Shown here: positions 41,744 through 49,677 of the stretch, piece by piece
Layout: the number at the start of each line of letters is the position of its first letter
How positions within the stretch are numbered: position 1 is the first letter of the stretch
From: Leptodontidium sp. MPI-SDFR-AT-0119
Taxonomy: Eukaryota; Ascomycota; Leotiomycetes; Helotiales; Leptodontidiaceae
DNA length: 64,000 nt
Assembly: GCA_020726505.1 (NCBI GenBank)
Contig: JAHLEZ010000001.1
Span: 434,001 to 498,000, forward strand
Direction of reading: 5' to 3'
Notes under the pieces: model-generated
Told to the model about the DNA's origin: nothing
Databases searched by the model: none
What the model saw: only the letters and a program-made list of their open reading frames with translations
Position numbers and translations under genes: made by a program

Positions 41744-42963
41744 TCAAACAGATTTCCCCGGCGCATCATCCTCCCTGATTCTGTTTTGTTCAAGCCCCTG
41801 GTGCTGTCTTTGCTGCTGCTGCTGCTCTTGTTGTTGCTGATGATGATTCTGTCCCTGATACCTCGCATAATTCTCCCATCCAGGTCCCGGAGCGCCCATC
41901 TGGTCTTCGTGACTCCATCCATCAATCCAACCAGCATACGGACTCGCATACACACCTCTCATACCCCCATTCCCACCTCGACCTTGACCTGCATTGCCAC
42001 CAAAGCCTCCAACTTCAACCCGACCACTACCACCACCACCATTCCCAGAGCCAGTAGCCATCGTATTGAAGCCCTGCGGAACATGCCTCGTACTCTCCGC
42101 CACGCTCTCATTTCCATTCCCCATCCCCGTCCCAGGCCCCAAATACCCCTCTTTCGAAGCCGCATATGTACTATACACAGTCGCTGGTCCATTCTCACAC
42201 CCATACCCATATCCAGAACTCCCATCAGTATCCATTACACCCACACCCAAAGCCAGCCCTCTCCGTTTGCGCAGTTTAGCTAGCGGCATCTCATCCTCTG
42301 AATCCTCATCATCTTCGCTCCCGCTGTTGAAATCGGTGTCAGAGCTGCTGTAGTCTTCGACTTTGATTTTGGTGTCTTTTTGCTCTTTAGACCTTTCTGC
42401 AATTTTCTGGGTTTTGAATTCTGGGGTCGGGTTTGTGAACAGGACTCTGGGTGTGATTTTGGGACTGGGGGCTGGCTTCTCTCTCTCTTTCTCACTGTTG
42501 TCCAATCCGGTTTCGCGTTTGGTGGTTGGGTTTTGGGCTGAGGCTGAGGCTGGAGTTGGAGTTGGAGTTGAATCTACCGATTTGATTACTCGCCTACGCT
42601 TAGGTGCTGGATGTGGTGTGGATTTAGACTGGATATTGGGTGATGTAGAGGATGGGGGAGAGGAAGAGGAGGGTTCGGGGCCGTGAGCGGCGTTTAGAGC
42701 GCCGGATTCGATTTGTCGCTTGAGACGGGTGTAGCGCATTCGTGCTGCGGGGGGCTTGAGTGAGGTTGCGAGACCGACGGCGTTGAAGTCGATCTAGGCA
42801 ATAGGTGGGTGTTTTAGCGGGTGTGGGAGGTTGAGCAGAGGTGTGGATGTGCGGAGTGGAAATGGGAAATTAGGGGGGAGGGACGTACAGCTTTGAGATC
42901 GGATTTCTGGAGGCAGATGTAGAGGAACCAGAGGTTCTCGTCGAGTTGGATCTTGGAAGGCAT
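41744..42963 (-). CDS. Myb-like/SANT-type nuclear protein, fungal
   Basis: Exon 1 (42963-42889) encodes 25 residues ending KSDLKA; a 95-bp phase-0 intron (GTACGT donor, CCTAG acceptor) leads to exon 2 (42793-41744). Total 374 residues. The N-terminus (LDENLWFLYICLQKSDLKAI, then DFNAVGLATSLKPPAARMRY) matches the short fungal Myb-like DNA-binding module in which paired tryptophans are partly replaced and the third helix ends in AARMRYTRLKRQIE. The rest is disordered: a basic KRRR nuclear-localisation-like patch, an acidic Ser/Asp/Glu stretch, a Gly/Asn-rich stretch and a Gln/His-rich tail. Likely a transcription-related protein; target genes unknown. Confidence 0.8.
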
Positions 42964-43451
42964 TGTTGAATTGTGACGGGAACTATTGCTTGATTGGTTG
43001 TTGGAAAAGGGGACTCGAAGCTCGTGGTTTGAAGAGGTATGAAGGTGTTTTCTGCCAGAGTGAGGGATGGAGAGGATGGAGAAATGTTGAGAATGAGAAG
43101 GAACTAGGTGACAGGCGGGTCTTATGGAGGTGCTGTTTGAATGGGGAATGCAAGGCATAACTCTTTGTAACTGGCCAAAGAAGGTAGAGAACGCAAAGTC
43201 AGAAAGGAAACAAGATGCAAAAGGCAATCCAAAACAGAGCTGCGACACCTGTAATAGAGAAGATAAAGTGGTATCTCATTGAAACTCAAACATATGCCTC
43301 TGACAAAGCAAGATCTGAACAATATGCCAGAATCCGCTCCTCATGCAGACCATCCCAACTCCAACATCAGACGGCCAGATCGTCCGATGGCTATGCATCC
43401 TTTTTGTTTGCGAACGCCAAATCCAGTAAACATGTATGAAAATCGTAAATC

Positions 43452-44449
43452 TCATTGTCTCTCCAGCTTCATGTTGGCGGTCTCTTTCAAAGCAGCAACA
43501 AGAACCCGATGGGAACCCAAGGCGGCTTGCACCGCGTTATCTGCAAGCTCCTCATATGATGCACTCTGGGCGGTGTTTGTTGACTGGTCCCCATGTCCAA
43601 TATCTCCTTTGACCCAGAGGTCTGTGATTTCGTCTCGAGCAGGTAGATATGCCACAATGCAGGCAGCGAGAATCTCCTGATGCTCTGATGGAACAGGATC
43701 CAGAACCAGCGTCGTTTGCTTCCCCTGATTGCTTTTGACCACAGCTGCCACCCCGCCAGAGACCACATCTACACAGTCAATACCGGCATCCGCGATAGCA
43801 GCTGAAGCAACGGTAATGCATCCGCTGAGAACACTCATCATTCCCCAATCTCCAGCTGTAATCGATCCGCCCCGATTATCACCCCACCATTGATCTTCCT
43901 CGCCTTCCAGAATGGTTATTATGACTTCAACTCCACTCTTTGGCCATCTGTCTCCAATGATCACGCCTCTCAAAGCAGTTTCCAGATGGACTCCCAGATC
44001 TCTCTCGCTTGAATCGCGTAGATAGCCTCTCCTCTTTCTTGTAGCAAACGGGGCGTATTTGACGTGTGTTGAGAGTATGATGTGAGGAGAGAAAGGGGCG
44101 TTCTTGGGGAGGGGTCGAGGGCCATGAACAGTGCATGTGAGCTTCAAGCCGGAGGTGGAGAGAGATGCAAGGACAGGAGCTCTAGAATTTGGGGCTTTGG
44201 AAGCTTCCAACTCGAGATATGCAGAACCAGAAGCCGAAGGGGTAACACCAGTCTTCAGGACTATGATGTATTAGTATATTTCCTCAATTCTTGAAGTATC
44301 GTTCCCTTACACATCTTCCTCAAAACATTGGGTTGTCTGATCCTTGACGGCCTCTCGGTTTGCGACGCAGCATCTTTCTGGATGTATTTCGAGTATATCG
44401 GCGCCGAACTCCCGCCCGATGGCCCATTGATCCTCCTTCTATCCGTCAT
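43452..44449 (-). CDS. mtr3: Exosome core subunit Mtr3 (RNase PH fold)
   Basis: Exons 44449-44311 and 44260-43452, joined in phase 1 across a 50-bp intron with an ATACTAAT branch, give 315 residues. Mtr3 is one of six inactive RNase PH-like proteins forming the ring of the eukaryotic exosome, which degrades and processes RNA from the 3' end. Recognised by the opening MTDRRRINGPSGG, the junction LKTGVTPSASGSAYLE, LKLTCTVHGPRPLPKNAPFS and LETALRGVIIGDRWPKSGVE, and GCITVASAAIADAGIDCVD. The phosphorolytic residues of active RNase PH enzymes are not expected here. Confidence 0.92.
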
Positions 44450-44928
44450 CTTGTGCGACACTCGTGAATGCCGTGGAATGTGAAGATATCTCCTGTTGCA
44501 TCCTCTCCGCCAGTGTTCTGAGCAGAAGTTGAAGCTCAAAAAGTCCAGAGCGCTATCGCCCAAAAAGGAAAGGCTCATACAGGGATATATCCGCACCACG
44601 CTAAGAATCTTGAGCTCAAAAAGCTTTCGTTTTCCCCTCCAACTTCTTTTCCTCTTCAACAAAAAGCACGACAACCAATTCGCGAGCATATGGTAAGCAC
44701 AACTTCCTCCTCTTGTTCATCTCCTCTCCTGCATCAATATGATTACAAATCCGATCTGTCAATCCCCTGACACCAGTTAAACTGGACATGATGTCTAAAA
44801 AATGTTTTAATTTATGATTCTGTTGCATTTTCACCTCGAGCTCTATTTTCACTGCTGGCAGAGATAGACTGCTAACATGAGATCCAATACAGTAATCTTT
44901 CTCTGCTCAAGCGGACCAAGTATCTACA
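44450..44928. promoter_or_regulatory. Shared divergent promoter region, MTR3 and SEN34
   Basis: 479 bp between the start codons of two RNA-processing genes on opposite strands; both promoters must lie here. Open frames inside it are short and unrecognised. Confidence 0.5.
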
Positions 44929-45891
44929 ATGGCGTTGTCGTCAGACTTTGTGACGGAGCCCATCCCAATCTCATTGATTGCTGGCCGCTATCTGCTATTC
45001 GACGTCAATGTCGTGACTTACCTTCGCAGGAACCACCATATATGCGGTTCGCTCATTGGTAGCATCCCACAATCTCCGCAGCAGAATGTCTTCTTCGGCT
45101 TGCCAATGCAGCTCATGCCAGAGGAAGCAAAGCTACTGGTCGAGAAAGAGGTTGCCTACATAATCGATGACAAGGCATGGCACAAGCAGACGCTCTTCTC
45201 TACATTGCAAGGTGCAGACAAACAAGCATACCTCGAGTCTCTCAGATCAACAGGCCTGAACGCAAGAAAGGCTGCCCTTCACGAGGCAAAGAGGAAGACC
45301 GAGACTGGCCTGGCAAGGTACGCAGCCAAGAAAGCTCAAGAACTTGCAGTCTCTGGCAGCAAAGATACACTTGAGAGCGGTAGTCCCGATACCTCCTTCA
45401 ATGATACGTCGAGTGTTACGGATGAGTCCACATCACTCTTCGAGGAAGAGTCGAACAAGTTTGAGCGATCAAGCACCACGATCAAATCATCAGCAGCTAC
45501 TGCATCAACCCCATTTGCTGTTACTCCAACCACAAGTTACCCAACCTCATCGCTACCACAAAATCCTTCTTCTCAGCCAGACCCACTGGTTGCCTCGTCA
45601 TACGCACTGTTTGCACACTTGCACTTCCGCGATTATTACATCATGCCTGGACTACGGTTTGGATGTAACTACAATGTGTACCCAGGTGATCCTTTACGTT
45701 TCCATAGTCACTTCCTTGCCACGAGTTATGATTACGATCAGGATATTCCTATGTTCGACATCATTGGTGGAGGTCGACTGGGTACGGCTGTGAAGAAGGG
45801 TTTCCTGATCGGTGGTGAGGATCCTGAAGCAGAGGGGAGCAAGAGTGGTGATAAGGTCAGAACATTCTGCATTGAATGGGGAGGGATGTGA
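44929..45891 (+). CDS. sen34: tRNA-splicing endonuclease catalytic subunit Sen34
   Basis: A single exon of 320 residues. Sen34 cuts the 3' splice site of intron-containing pre-tRNAs in the Sen2-Sen34-Sen54-Sen15 complex. The C-terminal catalytic fold shows GLRFGCNYNVYPGDPLRFHS with Tyr251 and His259 (eight residues apart, as in yeast Sen34), then GGGRLGTAVKKGFLIGG supplying the lysine (289/290), and the terminal VRTFCIEWGGM. The N-terminal part (ISLIAGRYLLFDVNVVTYLR) is the usual Sen34 start. A Ser/Thr-rich linker of about 80 residues separates the two halves. ATG 44929 is in good context and matches the family start. Confidence 0.93.
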   Translation: MALSSDFVTEPIPISLIAGRYLLFDVNVVTYLRRNHHICGSLIGSIPQSPQQNVFFGLPMQLMPEEAKLLVEKEVAYIIDDKAWHKQTLFSTLQGADKQAYLESLRSTGLNARKAALHEAKRKTETGLARYAAKKAQELAVSGSKDTLESGSPDTSFNDTSSVTDESTSLFEEESNKFERSSTTIKSSAATASTPFAVTPTTSYPTSSLPQNPSSQPDPLVASSYALFAHLHFRDYYIMPGLRFGCNYNVYPGDPLRFHSHFLATSYDYDQDIPMFDIIGGGRLGTAVKKGFLIGGEDPEAEGSKSGDKVRTFCIEWGGM

Positions 45892-46129
45892 GAGGATTGG
45901 AAATGGTTACTTTCGATAGCAAGATGCGAAGATACCCCAGCTACGTTCAGCTACATGTACGGTTCATAATATCATGAATTTGTTGCTAAATATCGCCTAT
46001 GCTGGCTGTATTCAACCGTGAGATGACCGGGACATTCGGTAACTCGGAATAGATTCTTGGAGGCGCTGTCATAATAATGTTTCCATACGCCAATACCATT
46101 TTCAATCAATTCTTTCGAAGTTTCAATAC

Positions 46130-46286
46130 AGCCAATCTTCGGATCGGAGTGATTCTTCGGTTAGTAACGCCGATTCACCGACTTTTGCTGTAGCCCCTAC
46201 CCAAATTGAATGTTAGAATATTGTAACCTTCAGAACTCCACCATTCCTCCACCGATTTGCCTCCAAATTGGATCATTTTGAAGCTC
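46130..46286 (+). repeat. Left terminal inverted repeat of the Tc1/mariner-type element
   Basis: Starts CAGCCAATCTTCGGATCGG and ends TTTTGAAGCTC, 39 bp before the ATG of the accessory gene, so it probably acts as that gene's promoter or leader. Confidence 0.9.
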
Positions 46287-46325
46287 TCAACGTGCCTCTT
46301 CTTTCCATACGTCATATTCGCGAGT

Positions 46326-48056
46326 ATGCCTCCAAAACGTGCTCGAAATCGTGCGATTAAGCGTCCCAAAGCGACTAAAACGACGACTCCACGTACTCCA
46401 CTTTCCTCAACGCCAGGGCCAGCTAAAATAACCCTCAAAATCAATACCACTAAAGTCAGTGATGCTTCTGTTAGCTCTACAGCTCTTACTTTGTCTGCCA
46501 CACCTAATTTAGGTGTAGCAGATGAGGTAGAAGCTATAGAGCCTACAGAACCCTCATTATTGCCCATTGTAGCACCTCCTCAGCCTTCATCGACACCACA
46601 GTTTGTTTCCCCGCTAGAACCTATTATTATACGGTCTCCTTCGCCTTCGCAGATTGATATATGGATCGTTGAGCTGGAAATCCGATGTTATCTTGACAAC
46701 GAGCGTATTAGCAGTACGATTGGGATGATAACAAATGATCCAGAGGTTGATGGGAGTACCTATGAGTCAATTAAACGGAATGCGGAGCAGTTAGCAGATC
46801 GCGGTATCGTAGAAAGAGGTGTTTCTACCCCAAGGAGAGATAATACTTGCTGGTACGGTGCCTATGGACCTGTTGGGAACCCTACGGAGGTTGATATTAG
46901 GAATGAAGCTGAATTCAAACACGTCGTCGCTCGAGCTCGGAATTGGGGACCTAAAGGCAAAGAAAAGCTTCTCAAATTGCAAATTTGCTTTGGAATCGTT
47001 TTGTTTCCATTGAATATGCAACGACCTCCTTGGAAAGAGCCTTCAGCACCGAAACCTCCGGTTATTGCGATTCCAAAGCGTGTATTTCAAGAGGAGGAGA
47101 GCCATACGGTGAAAAAGCCACGTACAGCGACTAATCGACTATTAGAGGAGGTTGAAAAGACCCGCGAAGCTGAAAAGGGGACCTTTCAATCAATTTTGAC
47201 GTCAATTCAAGTACGCTGGGCCTGTAAGGTTGATTCTTGCTCTTCGTCGACAAGATTTTGCTGGGTCAACGATGATAAACACTACTACCTCTCTGCGGAA
47301 GATCTGCGACGTTGGGGACATGATATTCAAGAAGATTTGACTGTGTTGGACGAGCCTAGTCAACTTCATCGAGTACGACTATCGGAGGAGCGTCGAGAGC
47401 GTCAAAAACCAAAGGCAAAGAGGAAGAAGAAGCAAAGGAGGACATACCATGATGAATCGTCATCTCCGGAACCACAGTTAGCAGCTCAACACACCAAAAA
47501 AACAGTGTTTTGGCCTTCAAATCCTTACCCAGCTATGTACCAGTCAATGTTACCACCTTTAGGATGGTCTTCATATGCTCCTGGCCCTCAAATATACCCT
47601 CACTTTCCACAGCCTAATGTTGCGCCTCCCCCTCCTCCAACACACGAATATCAGTCGATAGAGCCTCAATTACCTTCAACTCAACGATTAAAGAGAGCTG
47701 AAAGTGAGTTCTTATCAATGGCCAATCTGCGAGAGTCGAGTCCACTTCGTAGTAGTAAAACTACAGATGAGGTGTTGTTTGCTTTGAAATCGTTCCTTCG
47801 TCAACTTTCACCTCCTCCAACATCGTCCATAGCCTCTCAATTCGACTTCACAATCAAAACCTTTGTTGAGCAAGAGTATGATATTGATATGGTAAAGGAA
47901 ACGACAATAAAAGAGGCTTTGGAGCTTGGAATTAAGGTTGGTGTTTTGAAGATGATTCAGAGGCAATTGAAACCATTCAAGAAGTGGTACAATCAACAAA
48001 GTTGTATTGAAGAAGAGGACAGCGAATTTGACAAAGATGAGGACGAGGAAGAGTGA
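46326..48056 (+). CDS. Transposon accessory protein of unknown function
   Basis: 576 residues from ATG 46326; the open frame extends further upstream into the inverted repeat without ATG. The N-terminus is basic and Thr/Pro-rich (MPPKRARNRAIKRPKATK), suggesting nuclear or DNA-binding use. A globular segment (about 105-215) contains WIVELEIRCYLDNERISSTI and GCxYG-like NTCWYGAYGPVGN. At 300-319 lies C-X4-C-X6-C-X6-H within WACKVDSCSSSTRFC, a possible zinc site, followed by HYYLSAEDLRRWGHDI. After a Lys/Arg patch and Pro/Tyr-rich stretch the C-terminus is helical and ends in acid residues. I do not recognise the family. Its position inside the element, convergent with the transposase, suggests a helper in transposition. 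Confidence 0.8.
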   Translation: MPPKRARNRAIKRPKATKTTTPRTPLSSTPGPAKITLKINTTKVSDASVSSTALTLSATPNLGVADEVEAIEPTEPSLLPIVAPPQPSSTPQFVSPLEPIIIRSPSPSQIDIWIVELEIRCYLDNERISSTIGMITNDPEVDGSTYESIKRNAEQLADRGIVERGVSTPRRDNTCWYGAYGPVGNPTEVDIRNEAEFKHVVARARNWGPKGKEKLLKLQICFGIVLFPLNMQRPPWKEPSAPKPPVIAIPKRVFQEEESHTVKKPRTATNRLLEEVEKTREAEKGTFQSILTSIQVRWACKVDSCSSSTRFCWVNDDKHYYLSAEDLRRWGHDIQEDLTVLDEPSQLHRVRLSEERRERQKPKAKRKKKQRRTYHDESSSPEPQLAAQHTKKTVFWPSNPYPAMYQSMLPPLGWSSYAPGPQIYPHFPQPNVAPPPPPTHEYQSIEPQLPSTQRLKRAESEFLSMANLRESSPLRSSKTTDEVLFALKSFLRQLSPPPTSSIASQFDFTIKTFVEQEYDIDMVKETTIKEALELGIKVGVLKMIQRQLKPFKKWYNQQSCIEEEDSEFDKDEDEEE

Positions 48057-48093
48057 GTTTAGTAGTGTTTATAAGTTAAATTGTATTGTTTTA

Positions 48094-49095
48094 TCACTCA
48101 TCTTCATCATCTTCTTCTATTGGTATGCCTTGGTAGCCAGAATGACGAAAATGCCCCCTTGCTCTACGCTCAGCTTCAGCACCAACACCTACAGAGCGTA
48201 CAGCTAATATTAGGAAATCCTCGAATTCTTCCCAGGTATGCTCACTCCAACGCCAGTGCCTTCGAATCCACGCCTTTAAATCTGCGAAGCTCTCTTCGAT
48301 AGGGTTAAAAAAGGGGCAATATGGAGGGAGATACTCCAATTGAAGACCGAATGTTGCGCAAAGTATAGGAATTCGAGGATTAGTGTGGATTGAGGCGTTA
48401 TCCATAATAATAATCTCGATTCCTTGCTCAATACACTCAGGTAAGATACTCTTTTCTAACCATTCCTCAAAGATCTCTGCTGTAATCGAGCCTTGGTAGA
48501 TCAATGGTTGATGATAACCACGAAGTGAGTACGCCGGAAGAATTGACCACCTTCTTGATCGCTTTAATACACGTTGTATTTCAGCTGGCGCACCTCTAGG
48601 AGCCCATCCGCGACGCCTATCCGTTGTTCTCTCATTACAGGCAGATTCGTCGATAACACAAATCTTCCGGGCATCCCAAAATACCATCTTTCGCCTCCAA
48701 GCCGCAATTAATTCGTCGTTTCTTTGCGCCGCAGATACTTTGAGTACTTTCTTGGTGTATTTGAGCCTTTGGAGAGCTTTGGAGACTTGATTTGCTGACA
48801 CGTCGACGTCGTAGGCCTCATACAAATACAACGCAAGCTCGTCTTGATACAAATCAGGCTCTCTTTCAAGCAACGACACCATATATTCAGCCATATCGTC
48901 GGTAATAACAGGTGGAGGGCCATGGCGACGACGATTTGAAGGTGATATTTGGCTCTTCAGCTTTCGATTCCGCTGGCATATCGTCTTATATGTTGTTTGG
49001 AACTCTTTGGCTAACGCTCGTAGATCAATATCGACCCCATTAGTCAATATTTGATCAATTCTAGCTGCTTTCCAAGCTGGCAGATTCGGAGCCAT
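48094..49095 (-). CDS. DDE transposase, Tc1/mariner superfamily (DDE_3)
   Basis: 333 residues from ATG 49095. The N-terminal half is a helix-turn-helix DNA-binding region (MAPNLPAWKAARIDQILTNG, then RRRHGPPPVITDDMAEYMVS). The catalytic triad is visible as VIDESACNE, IIMDNASIHTN and PFFNPIEESFADLKAWIRRH, the DD34E-like pattern of Tc1/mariner enzymes. The C-terminus ends in a short acidic tail. The frame extends upstream past ATG 49095 through the inverted repeat, but that part is repeat sequence. No disruptive mutation is seen, so the enzyme may be active. Confidence 0.93.
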   Translation of the reverse strand: MAPNLPAWKAARIDQILTNGVDIDLRALAKEFQTTYKTICQRNRKLKSQISPSNRRRHGPPPVITDDMAEYMVSLLEREPDLYQDELALYLYEAYDVDVSANQVSKALQRLKYTKKVLKVSAAQRNDELIAAWRRKMVFWDARKICVIDESACNERTTDRRRGWAPRGAPAEIQRVLKRSRRWSILPAYSLRGYHQPLIYQGSITAEIFEEWLEKSILPECIEQGIEIIIMDNASIHTNPRIPILCATFGLQLEYLPPYCPFFNPIEESFADLKAWIRRHWRWSEHTWEEFEDFLILAVRSVGVGAEAERRARGHFRHSGYQGIPIEEDDEDE

Positions 49096-49139
49096 GACGT
49101 CACGTTGTTCGCAGATACACAGTCGATTCGTCAGATCAA

Positions 49140-49306
49140 GAGCTTCAAAATGATCCAATTTGGAGGCAAATCGATGGAGGAATGGTGGAGTTCTAAAGGT
49201 TCTAAATATTATAATTTTCAAACATCCTGTTTTGGTGGGGTCTACAGCAAAAGTCGGTGAATCGGCGTTACTAACCGAAGAATCACTCCGATCCGAAGAT
49301 TGGCTG
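49140..49306 (-). repeat. Right terminal inverted repeat of the Tc1/mariner-type element
   Basis: Reverse complement of the left repeat, about ten bases longer through an inner AT-rich difference. Ends 45 bp before the transposase ATG. Confidence 0.9.
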
Positions 49307-49677
49307 TAATGTTTATATTGACATGTGCCTGCTCCCTTCACCTCAGGTCGGAGCACGCGGACCGAGACGGTGGACGTGGGGAAACCAAGATTCCACCGCA
49401 CCATCCATCTGCACTGCACTGCACTGCACCATACCATCCCTGCCATCTGCCTCTTCCCTTCTTCCCAGTGCGCCAACCACCGAACTTATGGCGACAACTC
49501 ATGTCTTGAATTAAAGTTGGGAAACCGTCGCTTTCTTGTATTCTTTTTTGTTTTCTGCCATGTGCTCTATTCTTCCGTGATCCGAGGAATCCTCCAATAG
49601 ATCATATCGCCTCTTGATACCTACCCGTCTCCGTCTGACCTTCACGGTCATCGATCCCCCGCATTCAACACACGACC

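Larger units (their letters stand above)
46130..49306. mobile_element. Intact two-gene Tc1/mariner-type DNA transposon
   Basis: A 3,177-bp element with terminal inverted repeats of about 157-167 bp beginning CAGCCAATCTTCGG and a TA duplication (46128-46129 and 49307-49308). Both ends are nearly identical for the first 65 bp or so and again in the inner 55 bp, with a diverged middle. Inside, two genes converge: an accessory protein on the plus strand and a DDE transposase on the minus strand, their ends 37 bp apart. Both frames are open and no RIP-like damage is visible. It sits between SEN34 and the RING gene, 370 bp upstream of the RING start codon. Confidence 0.93.

Noticed and set aside
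41723..42283. Long plus-strand frame over the Myb-like gene
   Set aside because: Shadow of the Gly/Gln/Asn-rich coding strand; the minus strand has the conserved Myb-like start and a clean intron.
46175..46567. Minus-strand open frame opposite the start of the transposon accessory gene
   Set aside because: It overlaps the inverted repeat and a local palindrome (around 46495-46530), which makes both strands look similar; there is no independent support.
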